This document shows positions 10,231 through 22,225 of a stretch of 64,000 nt of DNA, piece after piece. The stretch lies in NCBI GenBank assembly GCA_013115135.1, contig JABANP010000150.1, forward strand, positions 1 to 64,000, read 5' to 3'. The translations under genes were made by a program, and so were the position numbers. Under the pieces are notes generated by a model. The model saw only the letters and a list, made by a program, of their open reading frames with translations. It was not told where the DNA came from and did no database searches. How positions within the stretch are numbered: position 1 is the first letter of the stretch; every line of letters starts with the position of its first letter. This stretch comes from Perkinsus olseni (lineage: Eukaryota > Perkinsozoa > Perkinsida > Perkinsidae).

Positions 10231-10532
10231 ATCACCATTGTTATGCTCCTTCCCCTCTGGGGATATATCGATAATTGCAGAGAAGAGCTTCACCTCGAGA
10301 GGCATCATCATCATCATCATCGTAACATTCGCTTCACATACATCTGGCTCTTGGGTTTGAGAGGTTTTATTGGGGAGTCACTGGTGGGCGATCCAGGCTC
10401 GCCGAGTGGACGTCTTGGGGCAGGGTTCGGCCAGGGCTTCAGAGCCATCCTGGAAGATAGGCTGGCTCGCGTGGGATCTGTACCACCTTTGTCGCTTGGA
10501 CTTGGTCCGCGTGGTGATGATGGATTCGCCCC
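10231..10532. other. Ran 3' flank, no gene seen
   Basis: Probably Ran 3' UTR and intergenic sequence. It contains a short CAT trinucleotide run near 10302-10320. No ORF with recognisable motifs. Confidence 0.5.
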
Positions 10533-11624
10533 ATGAGGTTGGTTGATGTAGTTTCTTCTAACCGTCAATATATGAGTGACAAAAACTCAGGCCTAGAGAG
10601 TCCAACCAAATGTTCGAGACAGACTCTACGCCTACCCCCAGAAGCCTTCGCTGTGGTGACACCGCCGACCGGCGGCGATCTCCTGTCGCCTCTCAGTGCT
10701 CCGTCCGCGACTCCTGCTGCAACCAGCACTCCTGGAAGCGCACTATCATCGTTACAAAGAAGCTATGATATGCGCTGTGGGGAGCGGATTGCAGTGGGTG
10801 GGTTTGGTACGGTTTACACCGCTTTATGTCGAAGCTCCGGTGAGACTGTTGTTGTGAAGAACGTGAACAAGCCACCTTACGAAGGAAGGTTCAGCGAGAC
10901 GCCTAAGTGCGACGAAGAAGCTCAACTTCTTCGGATCTGCAAGGACCTCGGCTTGGATGACATCAAGTCCTGTGGTGGTGGTGTTACGACAGTCCTGGAT
11001 GCTTACTCTGACGTTGATTCATTTTATATGGTTTGCCAACATGAAGGAGAAGACCTACAGCAAATTGTCGCGTCGGGCGACGATGCTGACGAATGTCGAC
11101 AGTCGTTGAATTGGTCTCGAATAGCCCAATCGCTTTCGAGCACGCTGACTGCACTGCACCACTGCGGCATCCTTCACAATGACATACGACCAGAAAACAT
11201 CGCCTACTCTCACGATGGTGATTCCTCTTGGCATTCCACTGTTAAACTTATTGATCTCGGCCTTGCTTCAACCTGCCATTGCCCGGCGCATTCTGAGCTC
11301 TTGCATCACTCTTCTCGATATGCTGATGCTGGCGAGGGGGCTCGACGCGAAGCCATCCGACGTGCATGGGATAGCTGCACTGATGCCGACTTCAAGGCCC
11401 GCTGTGAGACAGAGCTCAGTGACGCTGCGGATATGGTCGAGAATCTTGCTGAGATTAACAGTGGCGAAGATCCAGTTGAATGCTCAACAACGAGCGTCTA
11501 CACACCCACTGTTAATACACCAGGTTGTGCGTCCTCAAGACAACAGTCATTTTCTACAGACTGTACCACCAACCGCGGAGTGAATGAGTCAACAGACTCA
11601 GTGCAGTTGAAGAAACTGGTATGA
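10533..11624 (+). CDS. Divergent protein-kinase-like ORF, N-lobe to activation segment
   Basis: A 363-residue ORF with a Ser/Pro-rich N-terminus (possible alternative start at 10572), then a kinase fold: glycine loop GGFGTVY, VVKNV with the ATP-binding Lys, HNDIRPENI in place of HRDLKPEN, and LIDLGLA in place of DFG. The C-lobe motifs (APE, DxWxxG) are not visible before the stop; CTG|GTATGA at the end may be a splice donor, so a downstream exon could exist, but I cannot find it. HND and DLG changes suggest an atypical kinase or pseudokinase. Substrate unknown. Confidence 0.6.
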   Translation: MRLVDVVSSNRQYMSDKNSGLESPTKCSRQTLRLPPEAFAVVTPPTGGDLLSPLSAPSATPAATSTPGSALSSLQRSYDMRCGERIAVGGFGTVYTALCRSSGETVVVKNVNKPPYEGRFSETPKCDEEAQLLRICKDLGLDDIKSCGGGVTTVLDAYSDVDSFYMVCQHEGEDLQQIVASGDDADECRQSLNWSRIAQSLSSTLTALHHCGILHNDIRPENIAYSHDGDSSWHSTVKLIDLGLASTCHCPAHSELLHHSSRYADAGEGARREAIRRAWDSCTDADFKARCETELSDAADMVENLAEINSGEDPVECSTTSVYTPTVNTPGCASSRQQSFSTDCTTNRGVNESTDSVQLKKLV

Positions 11625-12512
11625 AGCCTTCGATTGTCGTTTCACTTTTATGGAGTTCCGGAGGGTGTCCGTGGTTACCGATTTGTCCTTCGCCTACTCT
11701 ATTGGAAGGCGAGGGTCCGACATCGTCATTATTCGACATGTGATTTTTATTTTTGGCTACTCTGGTCATTCAAGTTTTGCTATAATTGCCGTTGCAATGA
11801 CCGCAAGTACCATTATGACCGTCATTTTGTAGACTGTGGTGAAAGCATCCGTCCTCAAAGTGGACGGTATATATCAAGGTTATGTGCCAATGATGAGGTT
11901 CGAACCTGGTTGCTACGGATGTTAAATGAACTCCTCAACCGTTGCACTATTTGTCCGCTTTTCCCATTCTATTCACAACCCGAAGTGCTGAGGCGACTGA
12001 AGACCACTCGAATGAACCCGTGTAGGAGAGGGTGGCTTGAGACGCTTGAGACGCACGTATTCAGCATCGCCTTTAGGATCGGCATTTTCTCTCTCAGATC
12101 GCCGTTGGTGAGCTCTTGCATTCGACGCCATCCAGTCCGCGATGATCGACAGTCACCGAGAAGACGGAGAAGGGAGAACAGAACATATATCCTCTTTATA
12201 ATTTATTATCTCTGCTTTGTTTCAAGAGAACAGCTTTTGTGTTCTCCCCAGTCCGAGCAACATTTATAGTCTCCTCCGGACGATCATTGACGTCTGACGA
12301 TGCCACGCCTCCCTGAGGAGCCCGTAATATTCCCCTTGGAGGGGAATCCCCTCAACCTATTGGCCAAGATGCGGTGCTCGGCAGTCGTCGTATTGTTCTA
12401 GATTCGGACTCCGAATTTCGGATCTTTCTGTGTGCCTAACAGCCAAGTGTATACTGTCACTGGAACACAAGGAACCGTACACGGACAACAACAACAACAG
12501 CAGACATGAAAT
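11625..12512. other. Intergenic, no gene recognised
   Basis: ORFs up to 211 codons are present but lack motifs and look like chance frames. A 12-bp palindrome AGGTTCGAACCT near 11896 also resembles an isolated tRNA T-arm. Confidence 0.4.
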
Positions 12513-13765
12513 TCATAAGCTCTTTCCACCTCCTAGAAAACTGTGCAGCCAGTGTCTGCACATACTGAATTCACGACGAGAGGCGACGTGAGAGATATAT
12601 CTTCGTCCTCTTTTCCAGCTTTTTTCATTTCCTCTAGACGTATCTTGTCCGAGCTCCCGCCAGCGTAAATAAGTTAGGCCAGCTTTCGTATCGCCATTGT
12701 GTTTGTGATTGGCGCAGAGGGATACCTTCGTGGATTGGGGAAAGTCGGCCAGCCTCTGTTCGAGTTCCCAGGCCTTGAAAAGGAGGAAATGGCGGCACGC
12801 CTCCCGAGACTCTTCGAAATCTGGAATATTTTCGGTGGTCACGTAATGTGGCAAACAGCGTAAATCCCTATCCAGCCTTCGGACGGCGTCTTTGTCGGAT
12901 TCTTCTTGTCTGAGAAACTCGAAAATGAGCAAATGCCTTCAGTGAGCTACTCACTTCTTCGTTGTCAACTTGCTAACATGGACGCTTTTCGACGCGAAGA
13001 CGTATCCCGCTGATACAGTTACTTCTCGGTGCTTGTGAACGGACAGCCTTCTCCTTTTCCTCTGGTCTGTTACGCATAATTCCGCGTTGACATCACAGCC
13101 CTATGAGAAACAGACAACCCATCTCCGCCACGTCCCATCTCGGCAAATACGCAGTCACCCACCCATTTGGACACGGATGGATCCTTATGATAATGAGCGT
13201 AGGCTCTCTCCAGTTTGAGGTTGAGGATGCTCCAAGCAATGAAAGCGTCGCTCCTCGGCGTGATTCCGAGGCTCATCGCGTCCTCCTGATATCTTCTCGA
13301 TGCTTTTGTACATGTAGTTACCGAAGACATTCAAGGCGCTCTCGCAAAAAGTCGCGTTATCAACGTGATCTGCAATTGGGTTCGCGTGTAAGGCACGGGT
13401 CATATCAGCGTCCATCAAATCCAGGACCTCTTCACCAGAGTATTTCTCCGTCGTCCCGACGCTGAGAAAAGCAATTGTTCGTTGCCTGGGTGTTGCACAC
13501 TTACTCTGAAGAAAATACTCGATCGACTTGACACGCGCGACTCTCATGTCTTGGAACAGTTCGAAGGGGTTCCTGATTTTGTCCACGAAAGCCTCAACGG
13601 TAACCCGTCTGTGGTCACCGACGCTGTTCCAGCTAACTGAGCATTCAACCTGGGACTCGTCAGATGAGGGTTGAACAACAGTGGGGAGCCATCGTCGACC
13701 CAGGAGGTCGCCGCTGAGCCCAGCCCGATGACGAGGGCACAGAAGAAGGCTTGACGGAACATCAT
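12513..13765 (-). pseudogene. Tandem secreted-protein family, copy 1 (frameshifted)
   Basis: Same four-exon plan as copies 3 and 4: a signal peptide (FFCALVIGLGSAATS), a middle exon with AFIAWSILNLKLERAY, a short exon starting GCD, and a C-terminal exon with LPHYVTTEN...FKAWELEQ. Splice sites are at equivalent places (for example the exon 2 donor after SKW). The reading frame breaks inside exon 1 after the signal peptide, again at the end of exon 1, and in exon 2 around the MYKS segment. Function unknown; the family's function would be extracellular or host-directed if the signal peptide works. Either a pseudogene or an error-rich stretch of assembly. Confidence 0.65.
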
Positions 13766-14744
13766 TAACGCGAAAGAACTGTGGAAATTTTCTTTAGTCA
13801 CAATATCGAGCGTGGGCGAGCGAAATCATCCGCAACGTCCATAGCGTGATGTGTGGATTACGATCGTCTGCTTCCGGCTGCCTCGCAGTGCGTTACCGAG
13901 GTACTGACCAGTGTGAATACATGCTTGATGTTGAAGCATGCAAGCTTAATACATATTCCCGTAAATTCAGATGTTGCTAAACCGTCCGGGCGTGGCGTGC
14001 GTAGGAGACGTTTGTTGTCGCTCGCCACATATCGAGAGTCGTCCCAAAAAGCACGAGAACACAACCAGCGTATCAGGACTAAGAGCTGATGGGATGACCA
14101 CTGGTGTCACCTATTTACCATCACCCATACCACCATAATTGGTCGAAGCGTGCGTTAGGACGACGGAGAATTGAAAGCTCCTAGCTAGAACATGAGTCAA
14201 CCGCCCACAACACGCAAAGACGCCACTGTGGGGACAGCACGCGCCCGTGCCACAGAGTGAAGGTGAAGTGCACTCAGGCGGAGTAGATCACAAAGAGAGT
14301 GGTCGCCCATTAGGCTCACTTCCAGAAACGTCTGAAGCAAGTCGTGCTTCAGTCCAGAGGGCTCATAGTAATGAGCGTTTTTCCCGATTCACCCGCTGAG
14401 ACACTGGCGGCGTCTCTTCTGCAAGTCGCTCATCTTCGCACCTTCGGTCATCACCTCCCGGCAGCCCATCCAGCTTGCCACAGGTGCACGGCAACACACC
14501 TTCCTCCCATAATGTTAGCATTCCTCGGCAGTGAGATTCCAGTGTCTAAGAAATTACCGAGAAGTGACCCAAAGCTCGTGAGAGCAACGTATTGTACTTC
14601 TGTAGAACGAGTTAAGGCGTGCGTTGTATGCCGTGACAATGTGACCGGTAATCTGCGGACAATTGCCCACTCGACTCGTGCCGACGCGGAGCCTCCAAAA
14701 CACCGCTGAACGCAACAAAAGTCCGTACTCTGATAGCATCAACA
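13766..14744. other. Intergenic between family copies 1 and 2
   Basis: No ORF with recognisable motifs. It probably contains the promoter of copy 1 and the 3' flank of copy 2. Confidence 0.4.
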
Positions 14745-16031
14745 TCAGACACACTGATAAGTCAGGAGACATGGAATGTTTTTTCTTTCATCTCCTACAG
14801 CATCGTACATGGCGGTTTTCGCCCCGCGTGCGGTATTCCCACCCGCAGACGAACGCAGCGCAGCGTCTACTCCCCTCTTCTTTGCTTCCTGTTCACCGTT
14901 CTGCCGAATTTCGTCGCACTCTCGCCAACGTAGGTAAGTGAGGCAGACCTTAGCATCTGTAGAACCCTCGTGCTCAGGGCAGAGTGAGATCGGTGGAGAG
15001 TGTAGGAAGCCCGAAATCATCTGGTCGAGTTCCCACGCTTTGAAGAGTAGATAATAGCGGCACACCCCCGATGGGCTCTCGAGGTTCGGAGCATTCTCGG
15101 TGGTCACGAAATGAGGCAAAGACCGTAAATCCTTATTCAGCCTGGCGACGACGTCACTGTCAGATTTTTGTTTTCTGAAAAATTGGAAGGTAAGTTCATC
15201 TCATCCGAGAGCTACTCACTTCTTCGTAGTAAACTGGCTGACGTCGACGCTTTTTGTCCCGAAAACATAGCCTGCTGATATGGTGACTTCTTGTGTCTTG
15301 TGCGTGGAAGATTTTTTCTTCGTTCTCTTATCCACCACGCATATTTCCTCCTTGACAGAACAGCCCTACACCAAACGAACGGTTACAACAAGGGCGCGCG
15401 CTCATAACCCCTCACCCATTTAGAAAGAGACGGGCTGCTGAAGTGACGAGTGTAGGTTCTCTCTAGTTTGAGGTTGAGGATGCTCCAGGCGATGAAGGAA
15501 TCGCTCCCCGGCATGATCCCAAGGCTCATCGCGTCGTATCGGTAGCGGCCCGATCTTTTGTATAAGTAGTCGCCGAAGACCTTCAACGCTCTTCCGCAGA
15601 AAGTCTTGTTACCCATGTAGTCAGGAACAGGTTTATCACGCAAGGCACTAACCATCTCAGAGTCTAACAAATCCACGATATCCTCGCCGGAAGTCTTCTC
15701 CAGTGGTTCAATCCTACGACGAGGAACCCCCGTGGCGACCAAACCTTTCAAGCGTCACCCACTTACTTCGGGGTGTACTCCAAGGATTTGATGCGCACAA
15801 TTCTCATGTTATGGAGAGGGAATAACGGGTTTTTATAATGTCGACGAAAGCCTCGACCGTAACCTTTCTGGGGTCACGAAGACTAACCCAGCTGACTGTG
15901 CAGTCGCTCCGGTGCTCCGTACCCCCCACGGAAGGTTCCACGGCAGTGTTGTCATCACCATTCACTCTGGAGGTCGCGGCTGACCCCAACTCGATGATGA
16001 GAGCCAAAATACCGATTCGACGGAGCACCAT
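14745..16031 (-). pseudogene. Tandem secreted-protein family, copy 2 (one frameshift)
   Basis: Exons read as 15767-16031, 15416-15713, 15220-15365 and 14745-15173. Signal peptide GILALIIELGSAATS, then DCTVSWVSL...VTVEAFVD as in copies 3 and 4, AFIAWSILNLKLERTY in exon 2, CSVKEEICV in exon 3 and FKAWELDQM in exon 4. All four exons and their splice sites are kept, but exon 1 loses frame near 15803-15825: its length is one base off the phase shared by the other copies. Otherwise it looks intact, so a recent lesion or a single sequence error. Function unknown. Confidence 0.7.
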
Positions 16032-16293
16032 TCAAAGGGAAAGAGCCATGGAAACTCTGAATGACCTTATCGAGCCGCGCGATCTTCGCGTGGGCGAGCG
16101 AAACCCTCGCACAAATCGTACTGACCCTCGCTTGTTCTATGCCTAGTGAAGTGTAGCGCATATTGTAAGATTCATGGTGGGTTCGTTGGCACAGTGCCTG
16201 GCGCAGTGACTGCCAGGGTCTGTCAGTAAATTCTCAAAACCTGCCACTGTATTCAGCGCGCGCACATGATCGACAGATCAAGATGCAACGGAT

Positions 16294-16338
16294 GCAACTG
16301 AGTAAAGCCGGTTTTGAAAACCTGCTTTACTCAGTTGC
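16294..16338. repeat. 45-base foldback (hairpin)
   Basis: GCAACTGAGTAAAG pairs perfectly with CTTTACTCAGTTGC, and the inner GGTTTT pairs with AAAACC, leaving almost no loop. No surrounding ORF. It could be a foldback element or a terminator-like structure. Confidence 0.8.
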
Positions 16339-16445
16339 AATCGGCTTTCCTCAGAAGTTCTGAGGAAAAAGCTGAAGACGTGAGGAATGGTATCTCGCCC
16401 GCCTTGGATTGAAGTATTCTGACTTCACGCGGCAGTAGAATGAGC

Positions 16446-16506
16446 GTGTTCGTAGCTCAATTTGTAGAATTTAGTGACACAGCCTGTTTGTTCCGGGTTC
16501 GTAAGG
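16446..16506 (+). other. tRNA-like sequence, intergenic
   Basis: TTCGTAGCTCAATTTGTAGAA resembles an A-box/D-arm and CCGGGTTCGTAAGG an imperfect T-arm. It is degenerate and has no paired acceptor stem, so a functional tRNA is unlikely. Confidence 0.4.
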
Positions 16507-18875
16507 GTTCTGTGTTCTCCTGACTCAGCATAGAAGCAGGCTGAGCCAACAGTGCTGAGTCTCTGATGGAGTGTTGAGCACTCGATGGAACATTCAGTGT
16601 TCCAGTCCTATCCGTTTCAAACACTTAACAATTGACATGATAGAGGGACCGTATATTGTGTCGATCGGTGAACGTGGGGTTTTCCCAGAACTTCGTTTTT
16701 TTCGTCTGACATTGTTCGGGAGAGATTTTATCACACTGCCTTGGATGATGCCAGCCTAGCAGCCCCCCATGCTGAGGCTGGTTAACCAACGTCTCGAATG
16801 CTGGAATGGCGACAGCTAACAAGTTGCCCATCCTCGTTGCGGATATGCTCTTGTCTAGTGATCTAGCGACGAAGCCCACGTCTTTAACGTGGAGCCAATC
16901 TTCAACTTTGAATCATCGAATCATCAGTATAGTAGAAGTATCGTAAGCATCGTCCATGGAAGGAGACGAGAACGAATGACACTAGGGTCGCCCTACTAGG
17001 GCGAACAGGTGCGCCGCGCAACGAATAGGATTGCTGGGGAGTGGCCCCGCTCGACGTCGGGTTATGTTTACGGATCGGGTCGAAAAGGTGAGGTAAGGCT
17101 TCTACGAGAACCTCAGCGAAAGGCTCCTTGCACGAGGAGGGCTAACGAGGCGCTCCTAAACTTGAGTTAATTCGCACATCTCGGCACGCCTGTCTAGTCT
17201 AGAGAGTCACTGGGGTCCTTGCGTGAGGGGCCATAGGGCGGCACCTTACTATGAAATCACCTCAAAAGATTTCCGTGACCCCCCTCGGCTCGAGGACGTC
17301 GAGCGGGTATCCACGGAGAGAGTTCAATTGAATTGAACTCAATTGGATCAATTCGACCCCAACGTCGTTGGGTCATCGACATCTTTCGCAAATTTCTGAC
17401 TTCGAGGAATTTGCTATCGGTTCCATTCAGATGTAATAAGAAGGCAAGCACCGCCTCCTTTATTGGTCATTCAGCGTTCGAAACGCTGTGTCGATAGCAG
17501 TCAGGGTTAACTGCACATTGTCAACTATCGTAGTTTCATCCTGCTTAGCTTCAGCAACGGGTGAAACCTTTCAGACTACTAGTTGCTTTTTGCGCTTCCA
17601 CTTCCGTAAAATGTGTGGTTAAGAATCTTGATCAGCAGACCCCTCCAACACTGTTGGTTTCGTTGAACACAATTTTGATGCAATTTCTTGCGCTAGTCTT
17701 GTTTGGCTACGCTCTACTTCATTCGCGATCACGTCGCAACTATACAAAGAGTTCTTACCTGTGGGCCTTTCCCTGGGCCATCGGTCATTGAGGCTGCCTC
17801 CGAGTTGGTCGCAGCGCATGAATTCAATAGGTACACGGCCTTACCCGGGGGCCGCCTTGTCCTTCGTATACTCCTTCATTTGATGGCCCGCCAACCTGGC
17901 GGCGACAACCCGCACCATACAAATCTGGGAGGATGGTCCCCACAGTGCGGGGTCAACGCGATCCTTTGGGTGGGTCACCCACCGTGGGTGCCGAAGCTCA
18001 CAGGTGTAGAGTTCCCGCACATAGTTGTGTCTCTATGCCTCGACCCTCACCATCCCCCAGAATAGCTGTGCTTCTTTTTGCCGCCCATCCGCTTATCTGT
18101 TGCATCCTCGTCCCCACGGATGACGACGTGTCTACAACATTTCCTGTGCAAGTTTGGCTAGTGAGCCGGCAAGAATAACAGCGCTGAAAACGAGAATAAG
18201 GCTGAGATTTCAAAAAGATTAAACGTGGTTACCACGTCGTGGTATCGGAGGACGTAAGTTTGACAATAAGTATTAAAAATTGTCATACCAATGACATGAC
18301 CAGTTTCAGATCGACACTGTGAAGCTCAACAGCTTTGACAGGTCTATTTTCGTGCCATTCAACAGTTAGTCAACATATTCAATTCAAGAATGACATCGAT
18401 CACCCAAGGTTGACAATACGCATTCGCGTTGGACTCTGCAACGCAATGCCTCAGATGGGCGGGCAGGTGTCTACGTGCCACAGACGAGAAGAAGTCGGCC
18501 TAAATTGAGTGCTTGCCTGAGAAAACGATGTCTCTCAAACGGCAAGACGATCGGGCTGATTAGGGGAAGAGTGATGTTACAGATGTTCCGAGATTTGACA
18601 CTTGGGAGACTCAGTACTAGTGCCACCACACAAGAGGTAAACTGACGAACTAAAAACCAAAGCCAGGGATGAGAAAGAACCAGTAATGGCGTCAACTCTC
18701 TCCCGAGCGCGAGGCCTCGGAGGGGAAGGATCAGGGAGCCAATAAAAATGTCATTCATAGCAATGATGTATCGAAAGAATTTCAGCGAATCCACGCGAAG
18801 TGTTCCCATCTAAGGGCGTTAACTGTCTCACACATCATCCTACTGAGGGCCTAGACGATCGCTGCCCCCCAAAAG

Positions 18876-19689
18876 TTACAATAGGATGAAGTGTGAGCTC
18901 GATCTATAGTTCGCTCTGAGAGCTATCACCTCACCGGGATTGGGTACTCGCCGAGTGGATGCTCCCAAGTGATACGCCTCCCAGCAATTCCGCGCCATCA
19001 TTTCGCCCCGCGGGCTCAGCTCGTGCTTACCGCGATAGCTACTTTCCATCGAAGCATCGTAATCAACCTTCGTTACGAACTCGAAGGTGTTACTTCTGTG
19101 GCCAAAAAGTGTAAACTCGGCCTCGAAGTAGATATCGAAGGCTACTATCTGCTCTGTGCTAGGTAAACTGTGCAGGCAAAGGTATCCACCCTCGCACACA
19201 TCGACTAGCGGGACCTTCGCAGCGAATGAGAGTGTTCCATCCTCGCTGATAGCAGCGCCATCGGTGAAGAAACTGGCTAAGGCTGGACCGAAAGCTCTCA
19301 TCTGCACAGAAAAGACTTCGACCTTCAACCAACGCGGATTATTTTCGACCATGAGAGTCAACGAGAAATTGGCATACTCGTCTGACCCGGGGAGGCAGGT
19401 GGAGGAAGTCCTCTGGAGGGTCATCCAACCATGCCGGTGGAGGGCCCATACTGAAGCTTCGCAACTCCATCCTCCATCTTGAAATATAAGCTTCGATGAT
19501 AAAGTCTTTCGCAACCAACAGCCCCAGATTGAAAAAGGCGTAGAGGATGCTCGCAGTGAGAATAAGCATCATCAGCAGCAGACGGAAAGTCTTCCCAATA
19601 GAGACACCGGAAATCGGGTGGTTCCTGGGTGATGATAGGGGCTTTGGCGTGTCGCTTTCTGGAACGACCCTCCGAGGTGCAGTGGGCAT
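18876..19689 (-). CDS. Single-pass membrane protein with LEA2/WHy-like domain
   Basis: The N-terminal part (from 19689) has a cytoplasmic Pro/Ser-rich stretch and one hydrophobic segment (LLLMMLILTASILYAFFNLG). The second frame (from about 19400 down to 18876) continues with NFSLTLMVENNPRW...VEVFSVQMRAFGP and alternating hydrophobic residues reminiscent of LEA2/WHy domains seen in type II membrane proteins. The two frames meet at a run of four C bases in CCTCCCCGGGTC; dropping one C joins them cleanly as HLPPGSDEYANF. A short intron is the alternative. Function unknown. Confidence 0.5.
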
Positions 19690-21022
19690 TACACTCCTCG
19701 AGGGTGGTCTGATGATGACACTGTAAGGATGCGAACATAGTACGGAGATCTTGAGACGAAGAGTGATCTAATCCACGCCACGATGTACCCACGCCAAGCG
19801 AGCGGTCCATCGATGGTTGAGGATTGAGACAGAAGCTGTCGGATGGGCCAACGCGGCACTTTACGCGTGCGAAGTTCACACTGTGAACGTGAATTGGGAC
19901 TTTCAGAACGCGAAAAATGTACCAAAGTTTGACCAAACAGCCCCTTATCCTCTCGGCTTATCATGTGCCTCCCACTGAGAGACTCCCGGACGGGAAAGAC
20001 GGTGGAGCTGGTAGCATGCGCGTGACGGGCGTGTTCGCGCCGTGCTCATAGCAAAGTCAACGCGCGCAGCCTTCATATGTCGAGCTCCGATCGCACTTTC
20101 AGGAGGAAACTACTTGAGCGGAGGCCTCCTAGCACACAGACCCACCAGAAGGAAGGATAGTGGCGTCTATTCGAGGTATGATTAAGCTGGGCCAGTCCCT
20201 CAGCTAGAGACACCCTCGCGCGCGGACCTATGAGCCATGGTGCGCATTTTGGGCATGGTGCTCTCTCTCGCCTCGGTCGCTTGATGACGGGTACCGCTTG
20301 ACAATGGTACTAAAACTTGATCGAAAAAGGATTATCATTTTAGGCAGCTCGTCTTAGACTTGTCGCATCCGTACTCTAATAGAGTCTCCGGGCCTTGATC
20401 GACCCTGTGTATAGCTCAAACTGCGGACAACAGCGACGGAAAAGACAAACTAGCAAACACAAAACTCGTGATTCACAAGTTGTGAACCATTAGAGGACTG
20501 TCGAGTGATATGGGCTTTCGAATGTCTCCGAAGTTCGAAGGCACGAAAATAGAAGTTCCGCAAAACGTTTTGGGCGAGATCTAATGCATGATCTAGACTC
20601 TAGATCATGCATAAGATTTATGAGGCCAGGGAACGCGAAACCGGACTTCTCAGTTCCGAAAGCAGTTCCTGTTCCGACAGAAGCGATTCTGATCCTCGAC
20701 TTACGGACTTCCACCTTAGGGAGCTGAGACCATGCCGTGCATGGACAACTTGGCTATGGCGAGGAGCAGATTCCGGAAACTGGTTTCTCAACCTTTAAAA
20801 GCACACTCTCCGAGTAACGACATGCACACTGTGTATCACGCAGGACGGCGAAGGAGGCTGTTGTACAACTGAAGGCGCATGATCTAACCCCGAGGAGAAA
20901 ACCCCAAAGTCCTTGCGCCTTCATTAGACTGCGACAACGCCACAACTTGGACGACACTGCCATCATGACAGTACATCAACATTAAACATCATGTTGTGAA
21001 CTTCGTCAGCTCGCCCCGTCTC
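19690..21022. other. Intergenic, 3' flank of family copy 3
   Basis: The 20754-21000 part is similar to 23930-24190 (AAACTGGT-TCTCAA...AAAAGCACA, ACACTGTGTA, ACATCATGTTGT), so the duplicated unit of the family includes about 250-300 bases of 3' flank. A perfect hairpin lies at 20584-20612. No gene recognised. Confidence 0.5.
20584..20612. repeat. 29-base perfect hairpin
   Basis: ATGCATGATCTAG and CTAGATCATGCAT form 13-bp arms around a 3-base loop. Confidence 0.8.
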
Positions 21023-22225
21023 TCACAACAGCACACATCTCGAATCTGCTCCCTCCCTCAAGCGCTTCTCCCTCCTCTGCCGCGTTGTATCAAAATTTCG
21101 CCAGCGCAGGAAGGCCAGAGGAACTTGAGAACCTCCAAAGTGCGCATGCAGGATGCAGACTCGGACTTTAGGGGTATGCGAGAGCATCTGATTGAGCTCC
21201 CAGGCCTTGAATTGGAAGAAAGATTCGCAAATCTCCTCAGAGTTAACAATATCTGGAGCGTTTTCAGTGGTCACGTAATGTGGCATGGTCTGTAGATCCC
21301 TGTTGAGCCTGCAGGCCATGTCCTCCTTGGACTTCCTCCCCCTAAGAGATTCAAAAGGAGCTCATCTGATGGGAGGGCGGGACAGCAGCGCGAGATCGCT
21401 GAGCGTTCACTCACCCCTTGACTGTGAATGATTTGATGGCCAGATTGTTGGTTGGGGGAATACTGCCGGCTGTTAAGTTCACTCTCAAGAACCGGTGAAT
21501 TGGAGGCACTTTGTCGTTCGCTCTTACATCTATGCATGTTCCCTCATCAATGTAACAACTCTGACAAGTCAGAACAAGGCAATGCACCCTCGACACACAG
21601 TCGTCATCACAGTTACCCACCAGTTCAGGGTCCGTATTGGCGAAGTGACGAGTGTAGGCTCTCTCCAGTTTGAGATTGAGGATGCTCCAAGCGATGAATG
21701 AGTTGCTCCCCGGCATGATTCCAAGGCTCCTCGCGTCGGACTGGTATCTTTCCGAAGTCCGGTACATGTATTCACCGAAGTCTCTCAAAAGTCCTTCGCA
21801 TAAGGCCTTGTTATCAGGGTAATCAGGAAGGCTCTTCCCTTCCAAGGCACGGAGCATGTCTGAGTCCAACAAGTCCTCGACCTCGCTACCAGAGGTTCTC
21901 TCCACGGCACCCGTCCTGAAATAAAAGATACCCATTGCTGGCCTACCGTATCAGGCACCCACTCTGAAGTGTACTCGATAGATCTGATACGCGCAACCTT
22001 CATGTTCTGGCCTAGCACTGGCGGTTCTACGGTTTTTAGCCCGTCAACGAAAGCCTCGACTGTAACGCTTCTGGGATCGTCGAGATTAGCCCAGCTAACG
22101 ATGCAGTGAGCCTGACGTGGCGTTTCCACAGAGCTCACGAGCGTACGAACGGCGTCATCAACACTGGAGGTTGCAATGGACCCGAACTCGGCGATGACGG
22201 CGACGACGAGGACTTGATGGTGCAT
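21023..22225 (-). CDS. Tandem secreted-protein family, copy 3 (intact)
   Basis: Four exons, 21963-22225, 21621-21915, 21415-21560 and 21023-21341, join in consistent phases (2, 0, 2) to 340 residues. N-terminal signal peptide (VLVVAVIAEFGSIATS), then CIVSWANLDDPRSVTVEAFVD, a helical exon 2 ending in IAWSILNLKLERAY, exon 3 starting SCYIDEGTCID, and exon 4 with CRLNRDLQTMPHYVTTEN and FKAWELNQM. Paired cysteines suggest disulfides. No membrane segment beyond the signal, so probably secreted. No known family recognised. Exon 2 and the neighbouring part of exon 1 are nearly identical to copy 4, whereas the rest has diverged. Confidence 0.8.

Larger units (their letters stand above)
16032..18875. 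other. Long intergenic region with repeats, no gene recognised
   Basis: Holds a 45-base perfect-armed hairpin (16294-16338), a tRNA-like sequence (16446-16506), and a segment around 16560-16830 that recurs at 23290-23560, including a shared GTCGATCGGTGA. The phrase GCATATTGTAAGATTCATG occurs at both ~16157 and ~23061, upstream of copies 2 and 3, so these flanks were duplicated with the genes. ORFs near 17560-18070 show no motif I can name. Confidence 0.5.

Noticed and set aside
10300..10325. CAT run as a functional His-tag-like or regulatory repeat
   Set aside because: Six or so CAT triplets after the Ran stop codon are ordinary trinucleotide slippage.
17561..18070. Plus ORFs as a membrane or transposon protein
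   Set aside because: Two overlapping frames with one hydrophobic stretch, no conserved motif and no clear splice sites.
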